A stretch of 64,000 bases of DNA. Source: Dehalococcoidia bacterium (GTDB lineage Bacteria > Chloroflexota > Dehalococcoidia > Bin125). Of the stretch, positions 43,499-52,474 are shown piece by piece (position 1 is the first letter of the stretch; each line of letters starts with the position of its first letter). The stretch spans positions 1 through 64,000 of the forward strand of contig JAJDTU010000001.1 of the NCBI GenBank assembly GCA_022826965.1, in the 5' to 3' direction. The translations under genes and the position numbers were made by a program. The notes below the pieces were generated by a model. It had not been told where the DNA came from and did not search any database. It worked only from the letters and a program-made list of their open reading frames with translations.

Positions 43499-44766
43499 CT
43501 GGCTCAGAGTCTGGGACGGATCGAGCCGGACGACCACGAGTCGTGGTCACTGGAATGGGGGTGATTTCGCCCTACGGTGCCGGCGTTCCTCTGCTCTGGG
43601 ACAAACTGCTCGCTGGCGAGAGCGCGATCAAGCCGATCGAGAACTTCGACATCTCCGGTTTTAGTTGCACGATCGGCGGCGAGATCCGCGGATTCGACGC
43701 CCGCGACTTCATGGATCGCAAGTCCGCGCGCCGCATGGCGCGTTTCACTCAGTTCGCGGTCGCTGCGGCGCGCGAGGCGATCGAGGACGCCCAGCTCGAC
43801 CTCGACACGACCGATCGCAGCCGGGTCGGCGTCGTGCTCGGTAACGGTGCCGGCGGCTATCCGGAGATCCAGGACACCGCCGCGAAGCTCTTTGAGCGCG
43901 GTGGCATGCGGCTCGATCCGCTCTTCCTGCCCAAGGTGCTGCCCAACATGGCGGCCGCCAACATCGCGATGCAGTTCGGTCTGCTCGGTTACAACACGAC
44001 CGTCGTCACCGCCTGCGCCGCCGGCACCCAGGCATTGGGCGATGCCGCCAACGTGATCCGCAACGGCCAGGCCGACATTGTGATCTCCGGCGGCACTGAG
44101 GCCGGGTTCTGCCAGCTCGGACTGGGCGGCTTCGCTGTGATGCGTGCGCTGACCACCCAGAACGAGGATCCCACCGCCGCCTCTCGTCCCTTCGACGCCG
44201 ACCGCGACGGCTTTGTCCCCGGCGAAGGCGCTGGCATCATCGTGCTCGAGTCGGAGGAATCGGCCCGCAGACGCGGCGTCGATTACCAGGTCGAGGTCGC
44301 CGGGTTCGGCTCCTCGGCCGACGCTCATCACCTGGTCATGCCCGACGCAGACGGCGCCGGTCCGATCCGGGCGATCAACTGGGCGATGCAGGATGCGCAC
44401 ATAGAGCCCGAAGAAATCGATTACGTCAACGCCCACGGCACGTCGACGCCGCTTAACGACGCGTCGGAGACGCAGGCATTGAAGATCGCACTTGGGGAGG
44501 CGGCGCGCAACGTCCCCATCTCGTCGACCAAGTCGATGATCGGTCACATCTTCGGCGGAGCCGGCGGTCTGGAGTCGATCGCGGCAATCAAGGCGATCAC
44601 GGACGGCAAGATTCACCCGACGATCAACTACACCACGCCCGATCCCGACTGCGATCTCGATTACGTGCCCAACGAGGCGCGCAGAGCCGACGTCAACGCC
44701 GTCCTCAAGAACTCATTCGGCTTCGGCGGGCAAAATGCCTGCCTCGTCTTCCGCCGGACGCCGTAA
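43495..44766 (+). CDS. fabF: Beta-ketoacyl-ACP synthase II
   Basis: Condenses malonyl-ACP with a growing acyl-ACP in fatty acid elongation. The catalytic triad is Cys174 (TACAAGT), His314 ([11 protein letters not shown]) and His351 ([11 protein letters not shown]). The 423-residue length and closing [10 protein letters not shown] are normal. It starts within the folC stop (ATGA) and is not next to acpP or fabG, so it may be one of several KAS enzymes in the genome. Confidence 0.95.
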   Translation: MTGSESGTDRAGRPRVVVTGMGVISPYGAGVPLLWDKLLAGESAIKPIENFDISGFSCTIGGEIRGFDARDFMDRKSARRMARFTQFAVAAAREAIEDAQLDLDTTDRSRVGVVLGNGAGGYPEIQDTAAKLFERGGMRLDPLFLPKVLPNMAAANIAMQFGLLGYNTTVVTACAAGTQALGDAANVIRNGQADIVISGGTEAGFCQLGLGGFAVMRALTTQNEDPTAASRPFDADRDGFVPGEGAGIIVLESEESARRRGVDYQVEVAGFGSSADAHHLVMPDADGAGPIRAINWAMQDAHIEPEEIDYVNAHGTSTPLNDASETQALKIALGEAARNVPISSTKSMIGHIFGGAGGLESIAAIKAITDGKIHPTINYTTPDPDCDLDYVPNEARRADVNAVLKNSFGFGGQNACLVFRRTP

Positions 44767-44786
44767 CGACGCTCCAAGCGCGACTG

Positions 44787-45047
44787 CTACTTGACGCTCG
44801 TGAAGGCCGGCCGATATCGCTCGGGGAGCATGCGGTCGAGGATGCGCTCGAGCGCCATCGTATGCGAGCAGGTCTTCGCGTCCTGGAAGAAATAACAGTC
44901 GCAATCCCAGCCGTCCGGGCCGAGCTCGGCTGTATGCGTCGTCGAATCGCCGCGTACATCGCAGCGCAACGACAACACCTGGAAACGCTCCAGTTCTTCC
45001 GCGTAGATTCGCGCCTTCTCAATCTTCGAGATGAGGCTGCTCTGCAT
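44787..45047 (-). CDS. Small SWIM-type zinc-finger protein
   Basis: An 86-residue protein with a likely SWIM motif (C-x-C-x(n)-C-x-H): [21 protein letters not shown]. An N-terminal helix ([18 protein letters not shown]) precedes a strand-rich part. SWIM fingers bind DNA or protein and usually lie in larger proteins; a free-standing one is less common. It converges on fabF and lies 54 bp before thpR on the same strand. Role unknown. Confidence 0.7.
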   Translation of the reverse strand: MQSSLISKIEKARIYAEELERFQVLSLRCDVRGDSTTHTAELGPDGWDCDCYFFQDAKTCSHTMALERILDRMLPERYRPAFTSVK

Positions 45048-45101
45048 CGCTCAACTCCCTCGAATTCGCTCCGCCGGGACGGGCAATGGTACACCCGAAT
45101 G

Positions 45102-45674
45102 TTACAGCTCCGTAATCGCGAGCCGGCGATATTGAGGTCCACCCCTCAACAGTCTCGACTCGACCAACGCCACCCGATCGACGCCCGACGCGATGTCCAG
45201 TGGCGGAGCGTTCGCGATTGCTGTTCGAATCGCCGCGCGATCGCTGCTGGTCGCCTGTCGGCGCACTCGCCCCAACGTGACGTGCGGCCGAAACGCGTCT
45301 CCCGCTGCTTCAAAGCCGACGCCCGAGAGAGCCTCATCAAGACGCTGCCGCAGCGTTTGCAGGCGGTCGAATCCATCGTCTCGAGCGAAGCCAACCCACG
45401 CCACGTGCGGCCGGCGTCCGCCGAACGATCCCACCTCAACGACGCGCACTGCGAACCGACCGCTGTTTCGCAGCTCTGACAGCGCGTCGGCGACGTCCGG
45501 CGCTCGCGCCGGTTCCAGCTCGCCGAGGAATCTCAGCGTGATGTGCATCGCCTCTCGCTTGACCCAGCGCACCCCGTTGACCGGGAATGTCGGTTGTCTT
45601 CGCAGCCGCTCCCCCACGGACCACACGTCGTCAAGCGCTCGGGGCTCCAGCGCCGCCTCGATGAACAATCTCAT
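45102..45674 (-). CDS. thpR: RNA 2',3'-cyclic phosphodiesterase (2H family, ThpR/LigT)
   Basis: Opens 2',3'-cyclic phosphates on RNA ends; the family also ligates tRNA halves in vitro. The two H-x-T-x motifs are HITL at 44-47 and HVTL at 131-134 of a 190-residue protein, standard for the family. The ATG at 45674 has GAGGAGG upstream; the longer frame intrudes on the transketolase gene. It is divergent from the transketolase pair. Confidence 0.9.
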   Translation of the reverse strand: MRLFIEAALEPRALDDVWSVGERLRRQPTFPVNGVRWVKREAMHITLRFLGELEPARAPDVADALSELRNSGRFAVRVVEVGSFGGRRPHVAWVGFARDDGFDRLQTLRQRLDEALSGVGFEAAGDAFRPHVTLGRVRRQATSSDRAAIRTAIANAPPLDIASGVDRVALVESRLLRGGPQYRRLAITEL

Positions 45675-45781
45675 CCGCGCCTCCTCAACATTATCCAATC
45701 TTCCTATCTGCAATCGCCATCCGCCACTAGCATGAACTTGCGCTTCAGCCGCGTCACAATGCCAGCGAAATCCAGAGCCAT

Positions 45782-46642
45782 ATGACCACATCCGCCGCGC
45801 CCGCAGCCGACGCCGAAGCTCTGCTCGATGTCTGCAAGCGGATTCGACGACACATCGTGGAGATGACACACGCCGCGCAATCCGGCCATCCTGGCGGATC
45901 CCTCTCGGCCACCGAGATCTTCGCCGCGCTCTATTTCGGCGGCGTCGCACGCCACGACCCGGCCGACCCGCAATGGGAGCGCCGCGACCGCGTCATCCTG
46001 AGCAAGGGCCACGCCACGCCGGTCGTCTACGCGACCCTCGCCGAGGCCGGCTACTTCAGCACCGATCTCATCCCAACTTTTCGCTCCCTGGGCACAGAGT
46101 TACAAGGGCATGTCGTCCGCAACAAGCCTCCCGGCGTCGAGATGTCCGGCGGCGCGTTGGGCATGGGACTCTCCTTCGCCGTCGGCGTCGCACTCGGGCA
46201 CCAGCTCAGCGGATTCGCTGAGGACGAAGGCCAAATCTTCGTCGTCGTCGGCGACGGCGAACTGAATGAGGGCCAGAACTGGGAGGCAATCATGTCAGCC
46301 TCGCACTTCGGCCTGCACAGGATCACCGCCATCCTCGACCGCAACCACTTCCAGAACGACGGCGCGGGCGACGAGATTATGCGTATCGACCCGGTCGGGG
46401 ACAAATGGGCCGCCTTCGGCTGGGGCGTCCAGCACGTCGACGGCCACGATGTCGCAGCCGTCCGCGACGCGCTGCTTACCGCACGAGCCCGCGCTGACGC
46501 TCCCCAGGTGGTGATCTGCAAGACGGTCAAAGGGCGCGGTGTCTCGTTCATGGCCGAAAATCCGGCTGGCTGGCACGGCAAAGGACCCTCCGACGACCAA
46601 CTCGCCCAGGCACTGGACGAGATTGAAGCGGGACTCTCATGA
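45782..46642 (+). CDS. Transketolase, N-terminal (TPP-binding) subunit
   Basis: A 286-residue half-transketolase holding the thiamine pyrophosphate domain: SGHPGGSLSATEIFAAL, SKGHATPVVYA and GDGELNEGQNWEA (TPP/Mg motif GDG...N). Together with the next gene it forms the two-chain enzyme that moves two-carbon units between sugar phosphates. The start codon of the partner overlaps the stop (ATGA), which supports equal synthesis. Confidence 0.94.
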   Translation: MTTSAAPAADAEALLDVCKRIRRHIVEMTHAAQSGHPGGSLSATEIFAALYFGGVARHDPADPQWERRDRVILSKGHATPVVYATLAEAGYFSTDLIPTFRSLGTELQGHVVRNKPPGVEMSGGALGMGLSFAVGVALGHQLSGFAEDEGQIFVVVGDGELNEGQNWEAIMSASHFGLHRITAILDRNHFQNDGAGDEIMRIDPVGDKWAAFGWGVQHVDGHDVAAVRDALLTARARADAPQVVICKTVKGRGVSFMAENPAGWHGKGPSDDQLAQALDEIEAGLS

Positions 46643-47607
46643 CCACGGCCAGAGCTGCCGCCTTCCCGCAACCGCCACCCGCCGCCACCCGCGAGGCCTA
46701 CGGCCCCGCCCTCGTCAAGCTGGCCGAGGCGGGCCACGACATCGTCGCGCTCGACGCCGACCTCTCCGCCTCTACCGGCGGCAACAAGCTCGCCGGGTCG
46801 TTCCCCGATCGCTGGTTTACGGTCGGCGCCGCCGAAGCCAACATGATCAGCATCGCAGCCGGTCTCGCCTCGACGGGCAAGACGGTCTACGCAGCATCCT
46901 TCGCCGTCTTCATGCCCGGCCACTGTTTCGACCAGATCCGCGTCCACATCGCCCAGCAGCGCATGAACGTCAAGCTGATCGCCTCGCACGGCGGCATCTC
47001 CGTCGGCGAGGATGGCGCCTCCGCGCAGGCGATCGAGGACCTCGCCCTGATGACCTCGCTCCCCGGTATGAACGTGGTCGTCCCCTGTGACTCGGTCGAG
47101 GCCGACGCCATGATCTGTCGTGCAGCAGAGGACGTCGAGCCGTGGTACATCCGCCTCGGACGCCCCAAGCTGCCGGTCGTCTACACCGAGGGCCGACATT
47201 TCGAGTTGGGTGCAGCCGACCAGCTCCGGGACGGCAACGACGTCACCCTGATCGCCTGCGGCCTGATGGTCGAGCCAACGATTCGCGCCGCCGATGTGCT
47301 CGCCCAGGAAGGCATCGGCGCGCGCGTCCTCAACATGGCCACGATCAAGCCGCTCGACGAGCAAGCAGTGATTCAGGCCGCGCATGAGACCGGCGCCATC
47401 GTCTGCGCCGAGGAGCACAACGTCATCGGCGGCCTCGGTTCGGCCGTCGCCCGCACGCTGGCGAGACACTGTCCGGCGCCGATGGAGCAGGTCGGGATCG
47501 AAGACCGCTTCGGTCAGTCCGGGCCGTGGACGGCGCTACTGCAGGAATACGGGCTGACTGCCGAGTCGGTCGTGGCCGCCGCCAAACGCGCCATCGCGCG
47601 GAAGTAG
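46639..47607 (+). CDS. Transketolase, C-terminal subunit
   Basis: 322 residues carrying the pyrimidine-binding and C-terminal domains. It has RWFTVGAAEANMISIAAGLA, SFAVFMPGHCFDQIR and SHGGISVGEDGASAQAIEDL, as in transketolase/DXPS-type partners. It ends with the usual domain including GAIVCAEEHNVIGGLG. Split transketolases are common in Archaea, Firmicutes and Chloroflexota. Confidence 0.94.
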   Translation: MTTARAAAFPQPPPAATREAYGPALVKLAEAGHDIVALDADLSASTGGNKLAGSFPDRWFTVGAAEANMISIAAGLASTGKTVYAASFAVFMPGHCFDQIRVHIAQQRMNVKLIASHGGISVGEDGASAQAIEDLALMTSLPGMNVVVPCDSVEADAMICRAAEDVEPWYIRLGRPKLPVVYTEGRHFELGAADQLRDGNDVTLIACGLMVEPTIRAADVLAQEGIGARVLNMATIKPLDEQAVIQAAHETGAIVCAEEHNVIGGLGSAVARTLARHCPAPMEQVGIEDRFGQSGPWTALLQEYGLTAESVVAAAKRAIARK

Positions 47608-47625
47608 CTGATCCGCTCGCGAGAC

Positions 47626-47937
47626 CTAATCCGCCGCCGCGACAGAGTCCGACTCACCCCGCTCGGCCAACACCGCCTGCGCTCGTCCCATCAGCGCGTC
47701 GTGCATGATCTCGAACATCTCCACAGACGTGCCGAACGCCTTGGTGAGGGTCTTGATCTCTTCACCGCTGAACTCGACTGTCAACCCCATCCCCGACCCA
47801 GCAGGCGGCGTCCAATCGTCGTCGATGTCAACTGACTCTTCGACATCTGCATTGTCATACATGGCGATCTCGGCCTCGGCCTCGGCTTTCACATCGGGTG
47901 GAAGCGACTCAAGCCAGATCTGTTGCGCGTCCTTCAC
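47626..47937 (-). CDS. Putative antitoxin-like protein of a BrnT-like pair
   Basis: A 103-residue acidic protein. The C-terminal half (LTVEFSGEEIKTLTKAFGTS) looks like a short beta-strand plus helices, as in some ribbon-helix-helix antitoxins, but I cannot assign a family. It begins at a GTG overlapping the upstream stop (GTGA), with GAGGAGA 5 bp before it. The order, toxin-like gene first, resembles BrnT-BrnA. It could equally be an unrelated operon member. Confidence 0.5.
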   Translation of the reverse strand: MKDAQQIWLESLPPDVKAEAEAEIAMYDNADVEESVDIDDDWTPPAGSGMGLTVEFSGEEIKTLTKAFGTSVEMFEIMHDALMGRAQAVLAERGESDSVAAAD

Positions 47938-48329
47938 GACGTTCTCCTCACCCAGCCATGGTACTTACTTTGCTGCCTGGCCGACGCCTGAAAGACCGTC
48001 ACCACTTCAGACTGACCGGTCACGCCGGGAAGGTCGATGACCACGGTCAGAATCTGACCTCCAGGTCCGCGGCCCACCAACACCCATCGGTCAGGCACTC
48101 GACGGAGACGTCCACGCTCGTCCACGTGCTCCGAAGCTGGTTGCCAGATCCAAAGCGGATCACGGTCGTACACCGCCTGAGCGTCGTCCAAGTCATAGCC
48201 TCGCCGGCCAATCTTGGACAGACCGCTCGGAGTGATGGTCAGCCTTTCTGTTGGTCGCGGGCGATCCCTAGCCACCGCGCAGCCACGCAGCCACTCCAAG
48301 CAAGTCCTCGCACCAGGCCGCGTCTCCAT
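47934..48329 (-). CDS. Putative BrnT-like toxin
   Basis: The conserved part begins at GLSKIGRRGYDLDDAQAVYD and continues with RWVLVGRGPGGQILTVVID and ends in FQASARQQSKYHGW. This matches the outline of BrnT ribonuclease toxins (A-x-x-V-F-D, G-R-x-x-x-G-x-L-x-x-V, S-A-R). The start is uncertain: the ATG at 48329 overlaps the HAD gene by 62 bp, and no ATG, GTG or TTG with a good RBS lies between 48268 and the conserved part. Most toxin-antitoxin loci stand alone, whereas this is buried in an operon. Confidence 0.5.
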   Translation of the reverse strand: METRPGARTCLEWLRGCAVARDRPRPTERLTITPSGLSKIGRRGYDLDDAQAVYDRDPLWIWQPASEHVDERGRLRRVPDRWVLVGRGPGGQILTVVIDLPGVTGQSEVVTVFQASARQQSKYHGWVRRTS

Positions 48330-48996
48330 TGAGACCCGCTGGCCGCGGACGATCTTCTTCCTCGACCAGTACTGCGCTCATCCCCGCCGCCAACGCCCCT
48401 TCGACATCCGACTGGATGTTGTTGCCGATATGCACGCAATCGCGCGGATCGACGCCCAGATCCCTTGCGGCGTGCTCGAAGATGCCCGGTTCCGGCTTCC
48501 AAATGCCGACCTCGCCCGAGATGTAGACGCCGTCGAACTCACCCTCGAGGCCGGCGCCGCGAATCTTCTCGCGCTGCATTGGACCGTCGTTGTAGTTCGT
48601 GATCAGCCCGATTGGGCCGTGTGTTCGCGCCGCAGCGAGGGCTTCCGGCCAACCTTGGATCGCCTCGGCCCGATCGCTCCGCTCGTCGCGATAGACCTGG
48701 TTCAGCTCGCGGAACTCATCCTCGCTGACCGTCACCTCGGCGACCGCCAGCGTGCGTCTCACCCACTCCTCGGAGTGCAACCACAGGGGCCACTGCCAGT
48801 CGTTGTCCTCCAGGATCCCGCCGATCACCATCTCAACCGTGTCGGCAAAGGCCGATGCCGGTTTGTGATACAGGCCGAGTTCATTCAGGCGTGTACCGAT
48901 CGCAGCGCGCGCTTCGCGGACGCCCGTGCGCTCGCTGACCAGCGTGCCGTCCAGGTCGAAGAAGACGGCAGCGAATCGTCCGTTCGGCCCGCTCAC
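48268..48996 (-). CDS. HAD-superfamily hydrolase
   Basis: A 242-residue phosphatase-like protein. Motif I is FFDLDGTLV (Asp nucleophile near residue 14), motif II is GLITNYNDG and motif III/IV is KPEPGIF plus HIGNNIQSDVEGA. A helical cap between motifs I and II puts it in subclass I. The substrate is likely a small phosphorylated metabolite. It starts within the stop of the next gene upstream (ATGA). Confidence 0.87.
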   Translation of the reverse strand: MSGPNGRFAAVFFDLDGTLVSERTGVREARAAIGTRLNELGLYHKPASAFADTVEMVIGGILEDNDWQWPLWLHSEEWVRRTLAVAEVTVSEDEFRELNQVYRDERSDRAEAIQGWPEALAAARTHGPIGLITNYNDGPMQREKIRGAGLEGEFDGVYISGEVGIWKPEPGIFEHAARDLGVDPRDCVHIGNNIQSDVEGALAAGMSAVLVEEEDRPRPAGLNGDAAWCEDLLGVAAWLRGG

Positions 48997-49412
48997 TCCT
49001 CGTCCTCTTCTTCTTCCTCTTCGAGTTCGTCCTGGTAGATCTCCAGCGGCCAGATCGGCCAGTCGAGGAACTGCTCCGGCGGATCTTCGGTCGCGCCCTC
49101 GGGATGCTCAACATCCGGTTCGTGGTCGGGAACGTAGGTTTGCATTGGGTTTGCCTTGAACTCGATCCCGTCCTCGTGCGTGACGATGTTGGCCAGGGAG
49201 TAGCCGATCCAGGCGAGGCAGCGGCATTCGAGCCGGAACGAGACCGCGAAGCGTCGTCGCATCAGCGCCTCTTCGCGGATGAAATCGTGGAACTCCTCGA
49301 TCTCTTCCGGCGGCAGCATCACATCGACATGTCCGTCGAACAGCATCTGCAGCGCGTCGGCCGCTTCCGCCTCGCCCTGCTGACCCTCAACCATGACGTC
49401 TTCGTCAGTCAT
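48993..49412 (-). CDS. Hypothetical acidic-tailed protein
   Basis: A 139-residue protein I do not recognise. The middle has FAVSFRLECRCLAWIGYSLANIVTHEDG, written here in two parts: FAVSFRLECRCLAWIGY and SLANIVTHEDG; a Cys-x-Cys lies in the first. The C-terminus ends in a nearly pure Glu/Asp tail. It overlaps the HAD gene by 4 bp and the upstream small gene by 8 bp. Confidence 0.65.
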   Translation of the reverse strand: MTDEDVMVEGQQGEAEAADALQMLFDGHVDVMLPPEEIEEFHDFIREEALMRRRFAVSFRLECRCLAWIGYSLANIVTHEDGIEFKANPMQTYVPDHEPDVEHPEGATEDPPEQFLDWPIWPLEIYQDELEEEEEEDEE

Positions 49413-49695
49413 CGGCCGCTCCGTCTTCCTGTGAATACACGCCCACTTCCTGGCCTCGCCAGACGGTGACGATCAGGTCATCGCGCAAGGGATCCGCCGT
49501 CTGCGCCCAGCGGTCATCGACATCGGCTATCACGTCCTGGATGTCCTCTTCGGCCCACGACTCCGGCACGCAGAGGGTTGCGTAGACCAGCGGAGCGGCG
49601 AAGTGCAGATCGACGCGGCCGCGCGAGCCCGCCTCGTTCTCCACGATGTAGCACTCGGACTGCGCCGTACGGCTCTCGCGTTCGTAGTGAAACAT
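49405..49695 (-). CDS. Hypothetical protein, first gene of an overlapping chain
   Basis: A 96-residue protein of unknown function, beginning MFHYERESRTAQSECYIVEN. It has a strand-rich centre (RVDLHFAAPLVYATLCVP) and an acidic end. It heads a series of five genes on the minus strand that all overlap each other, down to 47626. Confidence 0.6.
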   Translation of the reverse strand: MFHYERESRTAQSECYIVENEAGSRGRVDLHFAAPLVYATLCVPESWAEEDIQDVIADVDDRWAQTADPLRDDLIVTVWRGQEVGVYSQEDGAADD

Positions 49696-49719
49696 CCGGT
49701 TATGCGCCTCGGTGATTCC

Positions 49720-50709
49720 TTAGAGCACGTGATAGAGGATCAAATGGTCGCCCAGGACATCGTTGGCGAAGTCATTCTCGACATCGCGCCAAACGGAGTG
49801 AATGTGATTGGCACCGTTCTGGCGATTGTCGAACTCGACGAGGAAGTTCCCGCCGTGGATCCGATAGTAATGCGGCTGCCCCGGTTGGAGCGGGCCCGCC
49901 CAGGCGAAGTGCATCCCTTCCCGGCCCGCAGCCGCGATCCGCGCGCGGCGGTCATCGGCCAGGTCGGCCGGCGCCTGGTCGACATAGATGTTGATCAGCC
50001 GGTCGAGCATGGCCCACTGATCGTCGTCCATTTCCGACGCGGCCAGTCCCTCGTAGGCGGGCATGACTGCTCTTGAAGCATTGAACGTCAGGATGTCCCA
50101 CGGCGCTTCCGGATAGATCACCGTTCGTTCAGCTTGCTCGCCGTCCAGAGACGCCATCAGGTCGAACGCCAGGTCCTCTCGCTTGTCGAGGATGCGTAGA
50201 CCTGCCTGCGGACCCTTCCGCACTTCGGCCGGGTTGGTGCCGAAGAAAAACGGCGTCAGCGAGAGCAGACCGTCCGCCCAGAGCGAGAAGTTGAGGGAGA
50301 TGTGGTGGCCCTCGACGCGCCAGCCCCAGGGCAGCTCGTCGCTGGTCGGGTCGCCGAAGATCGTCCAGTAGTAGAGCTCGGTGTCACGCTTGAACGTCTT
50401 GATTCCGGCGCCGACCTCGATCTCGCCAAGAATCAGCTCAAGATCGATGATCCCGACGGCCTGCTCGTACGCGCGCGCGCTCAGGCCCGCCTCCATCAAT
50501 TTCATCGCGAGACCACGCTGGGACTCGTTCATGTCGCGCAACGGCAGTCCATGACGATTGGTCGGCGGGTAATACCAGAAGATGCGCTCGCCATCCATGT
50601 AGTCGTACACCGCGGTCGCCCGCTGGCTCGCATCGAGGCTGTTGGCGAAGTCGGTCGCGGCCGCGCGCATGGCTGCTCCGGCGACGGTCGGGGTTGGTCT
50701 CTCGGACAT
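49720..50709 (-). CDS. DUF3500 family protein
   Basis: A 329-residue protein of the DUF3500 family. It shows the family pattern: WYYPPTNRHGLPLRDMN, then DTELYYWTIFGDP, WGWRVEGHHISLNFS and a C-terminal HYYRIHGGNFLVEFDN. The function of the family is not established; the conserved His/Asp residues suggest an enzyme. It has no signal peptide. It lies 24 bp before the small-gene chain and 25 bp after proA on the same strand. Confidence 0.8.
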   Translation of the reverse strand: MSERPTPTVAGAAMRAAATDFANSLDASQRATAVYDYMDGERIFWYYPPTNRHGLPLRDMNESQRGLAMKLMEAGLSARAYEQAVGIIDLELILGEIEVGAGIKTFKRDTELYYWTIFGDPTSDELPWGWRVEGHHISLNFSLWADGLLSLTPFFFGTNPAEVRKGPQAGLRILDKREDLAFDLMASLDGEQAERTVIYPEAPWDILTFNASRAVMPAYEGLAASEMDDDQWAMLDRLINIYVDQAPADLADDRRARIAAAGREGMHFAWAGPLQPGQPHYYRIHGGNFLVEFDNRQNGANHIHSVWRDVENDFANDVLGDHLILYHVL

Positions 50710-50734
50710 CGTTCGTTCTCTCTATCGCCGCGGC

Positions 50735-52042
50735 TCAAACGGGTCGAATGTGCCCGTCGCCGCGAATCACCCATTTGTAAGAAGTCAGCTCGCGCAGGCC
50801 CATCGGCCCGCGCGCGTGCAGTTTCCCTGTCGAAATCCCGACCTCCGCTCCGAGGCCAAACTGTCCACCATCGGTGAACTGCGTCGAGGCGTTCACATAG
50901 ACCGCCGCCGCATCGACCTCCCGCAGAAAGCGTTGGCCGAGCGCCTCGTCGGCCGTGATCACCGCTTCCGAGTGACCGCTGCCGTGCTCGGCGATGTGCG
51001 CCAGTGCGGCGTCGGCGTCGTCGACCACCCCCACGGCGGCAGTCAAGGAGAGGAACTCGGTGTCGAAGTCGTCTGGACCGGCCGGATGCACGTTCGCCGA
51101 GGTCTCAGACAACAATTCGCGAGCCCGATCGTCGGCCCGCAACTCAACCGGAGTCGGACCATCTCCGGCCCAACGCCGACCCAGCTCAGCGAGAAACTCC
51201 GGAGCAACCGCTTCGTGAACCAGCATCACGTCAAGCGCGTTGCAGATGCTCACCCGGCGTCGCTTGGCGTTGTCCACGACCGTGAGCGCCATCTCGAGGT
51301 CGGCGGCAGCGTCGATGTACGTGTGGCAAATGCCGACACCTCCGGCGACCACCGCCATCGACGCCTCGTTTCGCACCCGGTTGATCAACGCCTGACCGCC
51401 ACGCGGGACCATCAGGTCGACCAGATCGTTCATCGCCAGCAACTCGCCGACCAGCGCCCGATCGGTACTACGAACGAGCTGGATCGCGTCGGCGGGTAGC
51501 TCGTTGTCGGCCAACGCGTCACGCAGGACGTCTGCCAGGATGCGATTGGATCGCAGCGCCTCGCGACCACCGCGCAACACTGAAGCATTGCCCGACTTGA
51601 GGCAGATTGCCCCAATGTCGATCGTCACGTTCGGACGCGACTCATACACCGAGGCAATCACGCCGAGGGGCACCCGGACGCGCTCAATCTCCAACCCCGA
51701 ATCGGTCGTCGTCCGGTCAATCGTCTCGCCGACCGGGTCTTCGAGTTCGACGAGATCTTCGAGTGACGCAGCCAGTGCTTCGACCCGCTCAGGAGTCAGC
51801 ATCAGCCGGTCGACCATCGCCTCGCTCAGGTGCCCGCTGGCCTCGGCGACATCCTCGTCGTTCGCCGCCACGATCTGCGCAGAACGTGCCCGCAACAGCG
51901 ATGCGCCTGAGTGAAGGACGGCGTTCTTCTGCTCCGTCGTCGCCCAACCCAACGCCGACGACGCCGCCTTCGCCGCCTCGACCTGCTTCCGCAACTCCAC
52001 CGACGCATCCACTGCCTGACCCACCGCCGACTCTGTCGTCAT
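50735..52042 (-). CDS. proA: Glutamate-5-semialdehyde dehydrogenase (gamma-glutamyl phosphate reductase)
   Basis: Reduces gamma-glutamyl phosphate to glutamate semialdehyde in proline synthesis. The 435-residue protein has VPLGVIASVYESRPNVT, the catalytic Cys in RVSICNALDVMLVH, MVPRGGQALINRV and a closing GPMGLRELTSYKWVIRGDG. proB is not next to it in this window. Confidence 0.96.
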   Translation of the reverse strand: MTTESAVGQAVDASVELRKQVEAAKAASSALGWATTEQKNAVLHSGASLLRARSAQIVAANDEDVAEASGHLSEAMVDRLMLTPERVEALAASLEDLVELEDPVGETIDRTTTDSGLEIERVRVPLGVIASVYESRPNVTIDIGAICLKSGNASVLRGGREALRSNRILADVLRDALADNELPADAIQLVRSTDRALVGELLAMNDLVDLMVPRGGQALINRVRNEASMAVVAGGVGICHTYIDAAADLEMALTVVDNAKRRRVSICNALDVMLVHEAVAPEFLAELGRRWAGDGPTPVELRADDRARELLSETSANVHPAGPDDFDTEFLSLTAAVGVVDDADAALAHIAEHGSGHSEAVITADEALGQRFLREVDAAAVYVNASTQFTDGGQFGLGAEVGISTGKLHARGPMGLRELTSYKWVIRGDGHIRPV

Positions 52043-52096
52043 CTCGTCCGTCCGTTCGCTCGCGTGATTCCCAATGATCGTAGTCGGGCTGTCGGC

Positions 52097-52435
52097 TCAA
52101 CGCCGTCGCTTTCGACGCTCCGGCGCCCTCGGCGGGTCGCCGCTGCCGACAAAACTGTACTCATCCGATGTCACGCCCAGACGCTCCTCGAAGCCGTCGA
52201 TGACTTCGATCCGGGCGCCCTCACCCTCTACGCCGCGAGCCCGAAGCCGATACGCCCCGCCGAGCGAGTACTCGGGATTCGACAGCGATGAAATCTTCCC
52301 GCGCCAGGAGCGCTCCCGAACGTCGCCCGAGCGGACCGTCTCGATGTCCACGATGGCGAAGCACTCGGTCAACATCGTGCCACGAGTCGTCCAGACCTCG
52401 GCCTTGAACTGCTGCCGTCGCCGCATCGTCGTCAT
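52097..52435 (-). CDS. Hypothetical protein upstream of proA
   Basis: A 112-residue protein, mostly strands by appearance (AEVWTTRGTMLTECFAIVDIE, GAYRLRARGVEGEGARIEV), with a basic tail ERRKRRR. I do not recognise a family. It lies 54 bp before proA and 39 bp after the MFS gene on the same strand. Confidence 0.55.
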   Translation of the reverse strand: MTTMRRRQQFKAEVWTTRGTMLTECFAIVDIETVRSGDVRERSWRGKISSLSNPEYSLGGAYRLRARGVEGEGARIEVIDGFEERLGVTSDEYSFVGSGDPPRAPERRKRRR

Positions 52436-52474
52436 CGGAGCGCTCCAATGGTTCGCAGCGTAGTCAACGCGCGC

